Positions 53,901 to 62,181 of a DNA stretch of 64,000 nt are shown here, in pieces. The notes beneath the pieces are model-generated. The model was given only the letters and a program-made list of their open reading frames with translations, did no database searches and was not told where the DNA came from. The stretch lies in the NCBI RefSeq assembly GCF_021026345.1, contig NZ_JAJNCZ010000003.1:62001-126000 (forward strand), in the 5' to 3' direction. Every line of letters begins with the position of its first letter. Position 1 is the stretch's first letter. A program made the translations under genes and the position numbers. This DNA comes from Rhizobium sp. GN54 (GTDB taxonomy: Bacteria > Pseudomonadota > Alphaproteobacteria > Rhizobiales > Rhizobiaceae).

Positions 53901-56661
53901 GCATTTCGTCACCGCGGACGCATCCGCCGCAGTGAAAGTGGAAGCCACGGTGGCACCGGGCACGCTTCCCTCCGCCGCGGCTGGCCGCTTCGACACGCCC
54001 CTCCGCCTGACCGCCGACGTCGTCCGTGGCGGCGATGGCGTCCTTAACGTCCAGTCCTTCGACGTGGCGTCGGGAACCATCAACGCGGAGGGCACCGCCC
54101 GCCTTTCCGGCGAGACCCTCGAGGCCAACCTTTCCGGCACGCTGCCGGACCTCGGAAAGCTTCTCGCCGATGCCCGCGGGCGGGCGACCTTCACCGCCTC
54201 CGCCACCGGTCCCGTCAGCGCGCTCGGCGTCAAGGCCGAGCTCCAGTCCAGCGGTGCCGAGCTCGCCGGCCGCACACTCAGCGATCTCGTCGTCACCGTC
54301 GACGGTACCGCCGATCGCAATTCGCCCACCGGAAACCTGACGGCGACAGGCGCTATCGGCGGACAGGCGATCAACGTCAAGACCAATGTCGCCTCGCAGG
54401 ACGGCCGGATCTCGATCCCCTCCATCGACGCCCGCATCGGCGAGAACGTGCTGACCGGCGCACTGACGCTGGACGACGGCTTTCTTCCCGACGGCAACGT
54501 CGAGTTCGATCTTCCCGATATCGGCCTGCTCGCGGCCATGGCGGGCCAGCAGGCAGAAGGCGACCTGAAGGGCTCGGCGACCATCGACACGGAGAACGGC
54601 AGGACCGCGATCAGCCTGCAGGCCATAGGGTCCGGCATCACCCGCGACCAGTTGCGGATCGTCCGGCCGAACATCGATCTGCGGACCGCCGACCTGCGGT
54701 CGCTTGCGATCACCGGCAGCGTCCGGGCGGATGCCTTCGCCTCCGGCGCCAACCGCATCGACGCGCTGGCGCTGAACTTCAACCAGCAGGGACCACGGAC
54801 GCTCTTCGACCTCGGCGCCCGCTTCGACGGTGCGCCGCTCGCCGTCAAGGGCTCGGTGGAGCAGCAGCAGGGCGGCATGGCGATCGCGCTCGATACGCTG
54901 CAGGGCACCCCGCGCGGCATCGCGCTCCACCTGTCCCGCCCGGCCCGGCTGACGCTGCGCGACGGCGCGGTCACTATGAACGACTTCACCATCCAGACCG
55001 GAAGCGGCAACATCGCCGTCAGCGGCACGGCAGGAGAAAACCTCGGCCTCGCCGTCCGCATCAAGGCGGTGCCGGCGAGCCTTGCCAACGTCTTCTCCGC
55101 GGGCCTCGGCGCCGAGGGCGCGATCGGCGGCACCGTCAACGTCCGGGGCACGGCCGCAGCACCGCAAGTGGCCTACGACCTCACCTGGAACAACGCCGCC
55201 ACGAGCCACACCCGCGCCGCCGGCGTCGGCGCCCTGACGATCGCAGCCGACGGCCAGTTCGCCAACAACACGGTGCGCGTGCAGACGCGCCTTTCCGGCC
55301 CAAGCGGCCTCGCCTTCCGCGGCGGTGGCACCGCTGGCGTCGCCGGCAACATGCAGCTCGACCTGAGCTTCAACGGCACGCTTCCCTTTGCCCTTTTGCA
55401 AAGCCAACTGGCACAGCAGGGCTTCACGCTCACCGGAAATGCCAATGTCGACCTCAAGGTGACCGGCGCGGCCAGAAGCCCCGTCATCACCGGCACAGTC
55501 GCCACCTCCGGCAGCCGCCTCGTCGACGTCCGCCGCAACGTGTCCGTCGAGAACCTGACAGCACGCGTCGCGCTGGACGGCCGCCAGGCCGTCATCCAGC
55601 AGTTCAGTGGCAATGTGGCGACGGGCGGCCGGATCACCGCGACGGGATCGATCGGCACCGTCCCCGGCTCGAACTTCCCTGCCGACATCACGATCCGCCT
55701 CGACGACGTCACCTATGTCGATGGCCGGCTGGTCACGGCGAACCTCAACGGCAACGTCACGATCCGGGGCCCGCTCCTGGCAGGCCCCGTCATCGGCGGC
55801 CGGATCGACATCAGCAGCGCCAACATCACCATTCCGCAGAAGCTGCCGGCCTCGCTCGCCGAGATCGACATCGAGCACCGCAACGCGCCGGCCGACGTCA
55901 AAGCCATGGCGGCGGCGTTGCGCGCCGACCAGGGTGGCGGTGGCGACGGCACCAACGTCCGCGGCATCGGCCTCGACCTTGCGATCAATGCACCAAACCG
56001 CATCTTCGTGCGCGGCCGCGGCATCAATGCGGAACTCGGCGGCAGCCTGACGCTGCGTGGCACCTCGCTTGCACCAGCCGTCTCCGGCGGCTTCGACCTC
56101 CGGCGCGGGCGGATCGAGATCCTCGCCAAACGGATCGATTTCACCAGCGGCCATATCGGCTTCACCGGCGGGCTCATTCCGACCATCAATTTCGTCGCCA
56201 CCTCGAGCGCCAATTCGACGACGATCAACATCAACATCGTCGGGCCGGCCAACAATCCCGCCGTGACGTTCACCTCCTCGCCGGCCCTGCCGCAGGACGA
56301 GATCCTGGCGCGGCTGATCTTCGGCCGCTCGATGAATAACCTGTCCGCCTTCCAGATCGCCCAGCTCGCCGCCGCCGTCGCCGATCTCGCCGGCGGCGGC
56401 GGTGGATCGCTCCTCAACAGCCTGCGCAGCAAGCTCGGGATCGACGACCTCGACATCACTACCGATTCGCAGGGGCGCGCGCAGGTCTCGGCCGGCAAGT
56501 ACCTCAACGACCGGACCTATCTGGAGCTGAAGCAGGACCCCGAGAGCGGCGGCGGCAAGGCGGCGATCAATCTCGACATCGGCCGGGGCGTGAAATTGCG
56601 CGGCGAGGCCGGCAGCAACGGCGCCGGCGCCGCAGGCATCTTCTACGAGAAGGAATACTGA
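50911..56661 (+). CDS. tamB: Translocation/assembly module protein TamB (DUF490)
   Basis: Very long periplasm-spanning beta-taco protein anchored by one helix (about residues 8-35) and ending in the conserved DUF490 domain (about 1560-1916), where the C-terminal GIFYEKEY contacts TamA in the family. Length 1916 residues is more than the 1250-1500 common for the family. Residues about 330-850 and 851-1370 are two copies of one 520-residue unit in exact register; paired landmarks are GRTLDNLSVDLTG/GRTLSDLVVTVDG and GALTLGENFMPDG/GALTLDDGFLPDG. Helps outer-membrane protein assembly or lipid transport with TamA. Confidence 0.93.
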   Translation: MSRFVNILLQGLRYLGYVVALFLVVILAAIGFVGFTDPGARLVASFVEDATAQSDTRVSISDPSGLLTGSLRAGTITLSDREGVYAQIRNLAVDWSPLDLFALQFNADRVAAEAVTVQRRPVPGAGEQPASESSFSLPVTVWVEKLDIPDILLAEAVAGQEQRLRLAGSGGFDRQGVALNLAVTEKDRRGASAVADLVFNPTANELRLKADVAEPPGGMLARALGIPGEPAVALNLTGDGPLSQWAGRLTGALDGNEVLALDARHDLSTQGLHTVALKGGGMFEDLLPQHLRPLFSGTTAIDVTAATNGSSLLRIERGQVSTGAMTMTASGALQTTGENDLSILLEAADGRPPIPIRWPLASGELALDLHGLQLAASGPAEGTRVNVNINAAAIDMPQGQLENVLMTASSADFNVSTRTGHATVTLTAERSEMRDPNLDRLVGTPMKVTAALAVAPDQLTFEPATIESTSIGGEITGSYGFTAGAGNAAFKLFALPSVLPEAMAAKLEGTIGLDGQAAIGPGGAVSLSQLRLRSNIAEASGNIDLSDGEVQAKLAGRLIDAGAFIAGGSGEIAFDATATGPLDAANIQAKVTAPQLALSGRTLDNLSVDLTGRASAAAPAGDFTLAASMNGQPIELRSSVTSSGGAIAVPTIEATVGDNRLQGALTLGENFMPDGTIRFEFPELATLAALAGQSATGDLAGTLTFTNTDGKGSLVVAAQGSEIRRDTAAILGPALEATIEDLSAIAVTGTLRANVARVGENDLETPVVNFSHSGSLTGFDVSGRYENAPLVVEGSVARHDATTVVALKALDAVVAGFPLRLQEAASISILDGNIAFENLSIGAGEGVITISGAANPAGHSSLALTLATTNGPAEYRIPLKDGGAATARIQAAQLTLSGELSAAALALTTTVASLETPQGSVTNADITVNSAAFDLIGRRGNLKAGISAAAMDLGNADVNRLLQAPLNVAADLAVTPERVSFSNVTLAGTGLDARADGHFVTADASAAVKVEATVAPGTLPSAAAGRFDTPLRLTADVVRGGDGVLNVQSFDVASGTINAEGTARLSGETLEANLSGTLPDLGKLLADARGRATFTASATGPVSALGVKAELQSSGAELAGRTLSDLVVTVDGTADRNSPTGNLTATGAIGGQAINVKTNVASQDGRISIPSIDARIGENVLTGALTLDDGFLPDGNVEFDLPDIGLLAAMAGQQAEGDLKGSATIDTENGRTAISLQAIGSGITRDQLRIVRPNIDLRTADLRSLAITGSVRADAFASGANRIDALALNFNQQGPRTLFDLGARFDGAPLAVKGSVEQQQGGMAIALDTLQGTPRGIALHLSRPARLTLRDGAVTMNDFTIQTGSGNIAVSGTAGENLGLAVRIKAVPASLANVFSAGLGAEGAIGGTVNVRGTAAAPQVAYDLTWNNAATSHTRAAGVGALTIAADGQFANNTVRVQTRLSGPSGLAFRGGGTAGVAGNMQLDLSFNGTLPFALLQSQLAQQGFTLTGNANVDLKVTGAARSPVITGTVATSGSRLVDVRRNVSVENLTARVALDGRQAVIQQFSGNVATGGRITATGSIGTVPGSNFPADITIRLDDVTYVDGRLVTANLNGNVTIRGPLLAGPVIGGRIDISSANITIPQKLPASLAEIDIEHRNAPADVKAMAAALRADQGGGGDGTNVRGIGLDLAINAPNRIFVRGRGINAELGGSLTLRGTSLAPAVSGGFDLRRGRIEILAKRIDFTSGHIGFTGGLIPTINFVATSSANSTTININIVGPANNPAVTFTSSPALPQDEILARLIFGRSMNNLSAFQIAQLAAAVADLAGGGGGSLLNSLRSKLGIDDLDITTDSQGRAQVSAGKYLNDRTYLELKQDPESGGGKAAINLDIGRGVKLRGEAGSNGAGAAGIFYEKEY
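51898..55020 (+). repeat. Internal tandem duplication in tamB, period 1560 bases
   Basis: Corresponding codons lie exactly 1560 bases apart at 52708/54268, 52897/54457 and 53461/55021; at the left end the offset is 1563 (51898/53461). The copies are diverged at the DNA level, so the duplication is old, yet there is almost no indel over 500 codons. Confidence 0.8.
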
Positions 56662-56703
56662 GCCGGGCGGCGGAGAAGGTCGGATACCGGCCGCGCGAGC
56701 CGG

Positions 56704-57144
56704 TCAGGTCAGCCCGCTCTTCGTCGTCTTCAGCAGGATGTTCGTTTCCGTCGAGTTGATCCCGTCGATCAGCCGGATCTTGTGCAGGGTCTCGTCGAAG
56801 GTGCCGAGGTCCCGGTCTTCCAGCTCGGCGATGAGATCCCACCGTCCGTTGGTGGAGTGCAGCGCGCGCACCTGCGGCAGCCCGCGTAGTTGCGCCGCCA
56901 CCCGATCGGCCATCTTTCCCAGCACCTCGATGAGCACGATGGCGCGCACGCCGCTGCCGCTGAGTTCGGTGCCGGTGCGAATGGTGAAGGCGGCGATCGT
57001 TCCCGACTTCACCAACCGGTCGATGCGGGCGGACACCGTCGCCCGCGACGCGCCCGTCAGGGCCGCGAGCGAGGAGACAGGCGTGCGCGCGTTATGACGA
57101 AGCGCGCTGATGAGGCTGTGGTCGAGATCGTCCAGCGTTATCAT
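56704..57144 (-). CDS. Lrp/AsnC-family regulator, divergent from arginase
   Basis: A 146-residue Lrp-type regulator: N-terminal helix-turn-helix (about 20-42, TPVSSLAALTGASRATVSARIDRL, cited by position) and the RAM effector domain (AIVLIEVLGKMADRVAAQL, then HSTNGRWDLIAELEDRD). Being divergent from rocF-rocD, it probably activates arginine catabolism with arginine or ornithine as effector, as ArcR/PutR-type proteins do. A TCCGG-CATA-CCGGA palindrome (57243-57256) lies in the shared 144-base gap. The other side converges on tamB. Confidence 0.88.
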   Translation of the reverse strand: MITLDDLDHSLISALRHNARTPVSSLAALTGASRATVSARIDRLVKSGTIAAFTIRTGTELSGSGVRAIVLIEVLGKMADRVAAQLRGLPQVRALHSTNGRWDLIAELEDRDLGTFDETLHKIRLIDGINSTETNILLKTTKSGLT

Positions 57145-57288
57145 CTTGCCTAACTCACCTTCTCAAAATACTCATATTGCCCTTCTATCTGTCAGTTTTT
57201 CATCTATTTGCCAACGCGCTGAAAGACAATAATCGCGCAGGATCCGGCATACCGGAATGCAAGCAAACACGCTCTGCGGGGAAGACTG

Positions 57289-58224
57289 ATGGCGACAGCA
57301 AAAAAGACCATCGCGCTGATCGGCGCGCCGATCGAGGAAGGCTCGGGGCGCCGCGGCGCCGCCATGGGCCCGGCGGCGCTGCGGATCGCCGGCATCGACA
57401 CGACGCTCGCCGAACTCGGCTACACGGTGGTCGACGAGGGCGACCTGCGACCGCTGCCGGCCCGCGACCTTGCCAACCACTCCCGCGCGAACAACCTCCA
57501 GATGGTCGCAGCCTTCGCCCGCGCGCTCGACGCTTCCGTCCACGAGGCCGCGCGCGCCGGCCGGGTGCCGATCATTCTCGGCGGCGACCATGCGCTGTCC
57601 ATGGGCAGCGTCTCCGGCATGGCCCGCCACGCCGCCGAGATCGGCAAGCCGCTGTTCGTCCTCTGGCTGGACGCGCATGCGGATTTCAACTCGCCGGAGA
57701 CTTCGCCCTCCGGCAACATGCACGGCATGCCGGTCGCCTTCTTCTGTGGGCAAGCCGAGTTCGCGCCGATCCTGCCGGCAGACCGGCCGATGGTCGATCC
57801 GAAGAACGTCTTCCAGGTCGGCATCCGCTCGGTCGACGAGCGCGAGCGCGTCGAGATCGCCGAGCACGGCGTCAACGTCTACGACATGCGCGCCGTCGAC
57901 GAGACCGGCATGGCGCGCATCATGCACGAGATCATCGACACGGTGCGCCATGCCGATGGCCTGCTGCACGTCAGTTTCGACGTGGATTTCCTCGATCCCG
58001 AGATCGCACCGGGCGTCGGCACGACGGTCCCCGGCGGCGGGACGTTCCGCGAGGCGCACCTGATCATGGAAATGCTCTGCGATAGCGGCCTCGTCGCCTC
58101 GCTCGACCTCGTGGAACTGAACCCGTTCCTCGACGATCGCGGCAAGAGCGCGCGCATCCTCGTCGAACTGACCGCCAGCCTGTTCGGCCGCCGCATCCTG
58201 GACCGCCCGACCCGCAGCGCCTGA
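57289..58224 (+). CDS. rocF: Arginase
   Basis: Hydrolyses L-arginine to ornithine and urea with a dinuclear manganese site. The 311-residue protein has ILGGDHALSMGSV, LWLDAHADFNSPETSPSGNMHGMP (metal ligands Asp and His, cited by motif), SFDVDFLDPEIAPG and ELNPFLDDRGK. It is 57 bases before rocD, forming the arginase-aminotransferase pathway to glutamate semialdehyde. Confidence 0.95.
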   Translation: MATAKKTIALIGAPIEEGSGRRGAAMGPAALRIAGIDTTLAELGYTVVDEGDLRPLPARDLANHSRANNLQMVAAFARALDASVHEAARAGRVPIILGGDHALSMGSVSGMARHAAEIGKPLFVLWLDAHADFNSPETSPSGNMHGMPVAFFCGQAEFAPILPADRPMVDPKNVFQVGIRSVDERERVEIAEHGVNVYDMRAVDETGMARIMHEIIDTVRHADGLLHVSFDVDFLDPEIAPGVGTTVPGGGTFREAHLIMEMLCDSGLVASLDLVELNPFLDDRGKSARILVELTASLFGRRILDRPTRSA

Positions 58225-58280
58225 TCGCCGATACCTGATACCTGGCGCCCGCAAGCTGCGCCCGACCTCCGGAGAAGACC

Positions 58281-59486
58281 ATGACCTCGACCACCGCACG
58301 CCTGATCGAGACCGAACACCGTCTCGGCGCCCATAACTACAAGCCGCTCGACGTCGTGCTCTCCCGCGGCGAAGGCGTCCATGTCTGGGACGTGGACGGC
58401 AACCGCTATCTCGACTGTCTCTCCGCCTATTCCGCCGTCAACCAGGGCCATTGCCATCCGAAGATCCTTGCCGCCATGGTCGAGCAGGCACAGAAGCTGA
58501 CGCTGACCTCACGCGCCTTCCGCAACGACCAGCTGGCGCACTTCTACGAAGAGATCGCCGCCCTGACCGGCTCGCACAAGGTGCTGCCGATGAACTCCGG
58601 CGCCGAGGCCGTCGAGACGGCCATCAAGGCCGTGCGCAAATGGGGCTACGAGGTCAAGGGCGTCGCGCGCGACAAGGCCGAGATCATCGTGTGCAACGAT
58701 AACTTCCACGGCCGCACCATGGGCATCGTCGGTTTTTCGACCGACCCGGACGCCCGTGAGGGCTTCGGGCCGTTCGCCCCGGGCTTCCGGCACGTGCCCT
58801 TCGGCGACATCGACGCCTTCCGTGCGGCCATCAACGAAAACACCGTGGCCTTCCTGATCGAGCCGATCCAGGGCGAGGCCGGCGTCCTCATTCCGCCGGC
58901 CGGCTATTTCGCCGCCGTTCGCGAGCTCTGCACGAGCCATGGCATCACGCTCATCCTCGACGAGATCCAGACCGGCCTCGGCCGCACGGGCAGGCTTCTG
59001 GCGGAAGGGCACGAGGGCATCGAGGCGGACGTCACGCTGGTCGGCAAGGCGCTGTCCGGCGGCTTCTACCCGGTCTCGGCCGTGCTCTCCAACACCGAGG
59101 TTCTCGGCGTGCTGAAGCCCGGCCAGCACGGCTCGACCTTCGGCGGCAATCCACTGGCCTGTGCGATCGCCCGTGCAGCCCTGCGCGTACTGACCGAGGA
59201 GGACATGATCGGCAATTCCGCCCGCATGGGCGAGCGCTTCCAGAAGGGGCTCAGCGAGATCCGCTCCAACATCGTCCGCGAAGTCCGCGGGCGCGGCCTG
59301 ATGCTGGCAGTCGAGCTCGATCCGGCCGCCGGTGGTGCGCGCAAGTATTGCGAGGCGCTCAAGGCGCGCGGCATCCTCGCCAAGGACACCCATGGCGACA
59401 CGATCCGCATCGCCCCGCCGCTCGTGATCACCGCCGATCAGGTGGACTGGGCGCTCGAGCAGTTCGAGACCGTGCTGCGCGACTGA
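58281..59486 (+). CDS. rocD: Ornithine aminotransferase
   Basis: PLP enzyme, ornithine plus 2-oxoglutarate to glutamate-5-semialdehyde plus glutamate. The 401-residue class III aminotransferase has [24 protein letters not shown] (by position), [17 protein letters not shown] with the PLP Asp, and the Schiff-base Lys in [22 protein letters not shown] stands 5 bases before the ATG. Operon with rocF. Confidence 0.95.
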   Translation: MTSTTARLIETEHRLGAHNYKPLDVVLSRGEGVHVWDVDGNRYLDCLSAYSAVNQGHCHPKILAAMVEQAQKLTLTSRAFRNDQLAHFYEEIAALTGSHKVLPMNSGAEAVETAIKAVRKWGYEVKGVARDKAEIIVCNDNFHGRTMGIVGFSTDPDAREGFGPFAPGFRHVPFGDIDAFRAAINENTVAFLIEPIQGEAGVLIPPAGYFAAVRELCTSHGITLILDEIQTGLGRTGRLLAEGHEGIEADVTLVGKALSGGFYPVSAVLSNTEVLGVLKPGQHGSTFGGNPLACAIARAALRVLTEEDMIGNSARMGERFQKGLSEIRSNIVREVRGRGLMLAVELDPAAGGARKYCEALKARGILAKDTHGDTIRIAPPLVITADQVDWALEQFETVLRD

Positions 59487-59512
59487 GGAACGTCGGCCCC
59501 ATCTGCGACGGG

Positions 59513-59527
59513 TTGAACAATCCTTAA
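59513..59527. promoter_or_regulatory. CtrA-like box upstream of cheW
   Basis: TTGA, 7 bases, TTAA: seven of eight matches to the CtrA consensus, 64 bases before the cheW ATG in a 104-base gap. CtrA governs chemotaxis and motility genes in alphaproteobacteria, so the place is suggestive, but chance is not excluded. Confidence 0.35.
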
Positions 59528-59590
59528 CCTCGCCCCGGCTATCCTCGCCTCCGGCTATTTGGACCGCGACGAAAACTGGGGCGACAACAG

Positions 59591-60067
59591 ATGACGACTT
59601 TTAAGACCGCCGGCTTTGACGGCGAAACGCTGGAGATCATTGCCTTCCGGCTGCACGAGCAGGAATTCTGCGTAAAGACGACGACGATCCGCGAAATCCG
59701 CGGCTGGGCGCCGTCCACGCCGATCCCGCATTCGCCGGCCGACGTGATCGGCGTGATGAACCTGCGCGGAACGGTGATCCCGATCATAGATCTCGCCCAC
59801 AAGCTCGGCATGCGCTCGACCGAGGCCAACGAGCGAAGCGCCATCGTGGTCGCCGAGGTCCACAACATGGTCGTCGGCCTCGTCGTCGACCGTGTCTCCG
59901 ATATCCTGACCATCCGCGGAGACCAGATCCAGCCGGTTCCGGAAGTCACGACCTCGTTCGACAAGGTCTATGCGGAAGGCATCATCGCCCACGAGAACGG
60001 CATGATCTGCTTCCTCAACCTCTCGCGCATGTTCAAGGAACGCGAGATCGAGGACATTGCGGCCTGA
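59591..60067 (+). CDS. cheW: Chemotaxis coupling protein CheW
   Basis: Adaptor linking methyl-accepting receptors to the kinase CheA. The 158-residue protein shows ETLEIIAFRLHEQEFCVKTTTIREI, the receptor/kinase contact RGWAPSTPIPHSPADVIGVMNLRGTVIPIIDL (by position, with NLRG), and VGLVVDRVSDIL. It stands alone with its own terminator, outside any main che operon, so it may serve an accessory chemosensory array. Confidence 0.94.
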   Translation: MTTFKTAGFDGETLEIIAFRLHEQEFCVKTTTIREIRGWAPSTPIPHSPADVIGVMNLRGTVIPIIDLAHKLGMRSTEANERSAIVVAEVHNMVVGLVVDRVSDILTIRGDQIQPVPEVTTSFDKVYAEGIIAHENGMICFLNLSRMFKEREIEDIAA

Positions 60068-60100
60068 CCGCACCGCACCGCGAAATTTGAAGATCATTGG

Positions 60101-60135
60101 CGGCCGGTCGAAAGACCGGCCGTCGTCGTTTTCGC
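60101..60135 (+). terminator. Rho-independent terminator of cheW
   Basis: CGGCCGGTC (60101-60109), GAAA tetraloop, GACCGGCCG (60114-60122), then GTTTTC-rich tail. A perfect 9-base stem 33 bases after the stop. Confidence 0.8.
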
Positions 60136-60160
60136 CATGCGGGATGTCCGCCCGAAGGCT

Positions 60161-61036
60161 TTAGGCCCGGGCGCGGGCCGTCACGCGGTGCACGTGCGCC
60201 TGCCATGCCGAGGCGGTTTCCGCGGCGACCGCCTCGACGAAGTGATCGAGCGCCGGGTTGAACAGGTCGGGCCGCTCCCAGAACGGCGCGTGGCCGGCGC
60301 CGATGACGATCGTCGGCTCGTCGCCGTACTGGTGCGGAATATGGATTCCCGAAAGATAGCCGAGGCGCACGAAGGGATCGTCGGCTCCGTTCAGGAGGGC
60401 GATGGGGACGGTGGCCCCCTCGACCGCCCTGCGCTGGTCGGCGCCGTCGCCGCGCGCGAGGCTCTGGCCGAAATTCGACCGCACCAGACCGTCCGTGCGC
60501 AGCACGAGATCCTGGAAAGGCGCGGGCTCCTGCGCGCCGAAGCAGAGGGATGAAAACCGGGCCGCGTCGCGCGCCGTGAAGCTGTGCTTCGTCGTCAACA
60601 GCAGATCGAACGACGGATGGAATGCACGCAACATGCCGATGATGCCACGCGAGATCGGCGGCGCGCCGCTCAGCATGAGCCCGCGAATGCGGGTACTGCG
60701 GCTCATCCATTCGATCGCCGCGTGACCGCCCAGCGACCAGCCGTAGACGGCGAGCCGCTTCAGGTCGAGCCGTTCGGCGAACTCTTCCAGGCAATCGGCA
60801 AAGCCCGATACCGTATAGGTGACGTTCGGCTGCGGCGCGTTGTCCGATTCGCCATGTCCCGGCAGATCGAGCGCGATCAGGCGCCAGTGCCTTGCCAGTT
60901 CGCTGTCGAACTGGCGTTCGAACACGCGCCGCGAGAAGCTGGAACCGTGGATCAGCAGGACGGGAAAGCCGGATCCGCCCGTATCGCTATAGCGTACGGC
61001 GCCGTGACGGGTCGCGATCGTCTGGCTGTCGAACAT
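60161..61036 (-). CDS. Alpha/beta hydrolase
   Basis: A 291-residue hydrolase of unknown substrate. HG oxyanion motif is in LLIHGSSFSRRVFERQF; the nucleophile is Ser in YGWSLGGHAAIEW; the acid is in LLNGADDPFVRL; the His is in GAGHAPFWERPDLF. Relatives act as esterases, lactonases or haloperoxidase-like enzymes. ATG 61036 has GGAAG close upstream and is preferred over the ATG at 61069, which lacks a ribosome site. Convergent with cheW. Confidence 0.85.
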   Translation of the reverse strand: MFDSQTIATRHGAVRYSDTGGSGFPVLLIHGSSFSRRVFERQFDSELARHWRLIALDLPGHGESDNAPQPNVTYTVSGFADCLEEFAERLDLKRLAVYGWSLGGHAAIEWMSRSTRIRGLMLSGAPPISRGIIGMLRAFHPSFDLLLTTKHSFTARDAARFSSLCFGAQEPAPFQDLVLRTDGLVRSNFGQSLARGDGADQRRAVEGATVPIALLNGADDPFVRLGYLSGIHIPHQYGDEPTIVIGAGHAPFWERPDLFNPALDHFVEAVAAETASAWQAHVHRVTARARA

Positions 61037-61340
61037 CGTCTTCCGTTTCCGCAGGGCATTGATCCGCATCGCAGCAATCGCCTTCGGCAGACTACGCCCC
61101 GATGGTTAACAAGCCTTGAAGATCGGCAGGCGACCGGCTCGCAATCGCAAGGTGCGGAAACGTTCCAGGCCGCATTGCGGGATTTCGCGGCTCTCGCTAT
61201 GGTTTGGCTCCGTACCAGAGCACCTCCGTCCGGCGAGCCGGCAGCGTGCATGGGGTGAGTTGGGCTTGCGTCTGTTCCGACACCGTGCAGCGGTCTCGGG
61301 GACCTGCATTTTGGGGAGCCGGCGCAAAGCCGGCAGGGGA
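61037..61340. other. 304-base divergent intergenic region
   Basis: No gene seen. It must hold promoters for the hydrolase and the ICMT-like gene. Close to the latter, GCCGGC (61318-61323), GCAAA, GCCGGC (61329-61334) forms a hairpin immediately 5' of the AGGGGA ribosome site, which might affect translation. TTAACAAGCCTTGA near 61103 resembles a CtrA site but the spacing is 6, not 7. Confidence 0.4.
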
Positions 61341-61895
61341 ATGGAAACAGCACTGGATATTGCCGTCACCTGCATGAGCGTCGTCGTCGTCGCCTTCTAC
61401 AGCTGGTCGCTGCGCGCGCATTTCTCGTCACCGCAGGTGCCCTCCGGCTTCAAGGTCATTTCCGCCGTCGTCGCCGTAACGACGCTCTATTTCCTCTATC
61501 TGGTCTGGAGCGTCACGCAGCCCGTGGGCGCACAGATCGTCGGCCTCGGCCTGGAAATCGTCGCGGCCGTCATGTTCTGGTGGGCGATCGCCGCATCGCG
61601 CCGGGCGCGGCTGCGCTTCGCCTTCGACCCCGACAATCCCGACAGCCTCGTCACCACGGGCCCCTATCGCTATGTGCGCCACCCGTTCTACACGTCCTAC
61701 ATCGTCTTCTGGGCAGGCTGGGCGATCGCCACCTGGACGGCGTGGTCAGCCGTACCCGTGATCGCCTTCATCGTGATCTACGTGGTCGCGGCCAAGGGGG
61801 AGGAAAAGAAGTTCGCCTCCACGCCGCTCGCGGCGGAGTATGACGCCTATCGCCGCCGCACCGGCTTCCTCGTTCCGAAGCTCGTCTCCGCCTGA
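61341..61895 (+). CDS. Isoprenylcysteine carboxyl methyltransferase-like membrane protein
   Basis: A 184-residue integral membrane protein with about five helices and the ICMT/PEMT-like C-terminal motif: TTGPYRYVRHPFYTSYIV (RHPxY binds SAM in the family), then AAKGEEKKFASTPLAAEYDAYRRRTGFLVP (by position) with the E-x-x-Y-x-x-Y-type tail. Bacterial members methylate lipids or unknown substrates. ATG 61341 is fixed by AGGGGA and the hairpin; earlier Met codons give a charged non-membrane start. Confidence 0.82.
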   Translation: METALDIAVTCMSVVVVAFYSWSLRAHFSSPQVPSGFKVISAVVAVTTLYFLYLVWSVTQPVGAQIVGLGLEIVAAVMFWWAIAASRRARLRFAFDPDNPDSLVTTGPYRYVRHPFYTSYIVFWAGWAIATWTAWSAVPVIAFIVIYVVAAKGEEKKFASTPLAAEYDAYRRRTGFLVPKLVSA

Positions 61896-61915
61896 GACTG
61901 GGACAGGAGCCGCCG

Positions 61916-62170
61916 CTACGCGCCCTGCGGCTGCGTTGCCGGGTCTTCGGCCGGCGGGCGCCTGACCAGGGGAGCGGCCTCCAGCACCAGCGGATCGAGC
62001 CCGGCGCCGCCATGATTGTCGACGATGTCGAAGAACTGCCGGCGCATGCGCGGTTCCCAGAACTTGTTGATGTGGGTCGCAACCCCCATCGGCCCCTCCT
62101 CCCGTGGCTGCGAATGAAAGAAGGTGGCGATCTGGTTGGCCATCCGGACCAGCTTTGCATCGTGCGACAT
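61916..62170 (-). CDS. fdsD: Formate dehydrogenase delta subunit FdsD
   Basis: An 84-residue protein of the FdsD family needed for a stable or active soluble NAD-dependent formate dehydrogenase: SHDAKLVRMANQIATFFHSQP and HINKFWEPRMRRQFFDIV are the family pattern (by position). It lies 11 bases after fdhD on the same strand, the usual end of the fdsGBA-fdhD-fdsD operon. The C-terminus is Pro/Ala-rich. A longer frame overlaps fdhD and is not used. Confidence 0.9.
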   Translation of the reverse strand: MSHDAKLVRMANQIATFFHSQPREEGPMGVATHINKFWEPRMRRQFFDIVDNHGGAGLDPLVLEAAPLVRRPPAEDPATQPQGA

Positions 62171-62181
62171 CAATATCTTTC

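Noticed and set aside
49957-56154. 2065-codon open frame on the minus strand, antisense to tamA/tamB
   Set aside because: It covers tamB almost end to end, has no domain pattern, is dominated by Ala/Gly/Arg/Asp/Val as expected for the mirror of a GC-rich gene, and tamB itself is clearly recognisable.
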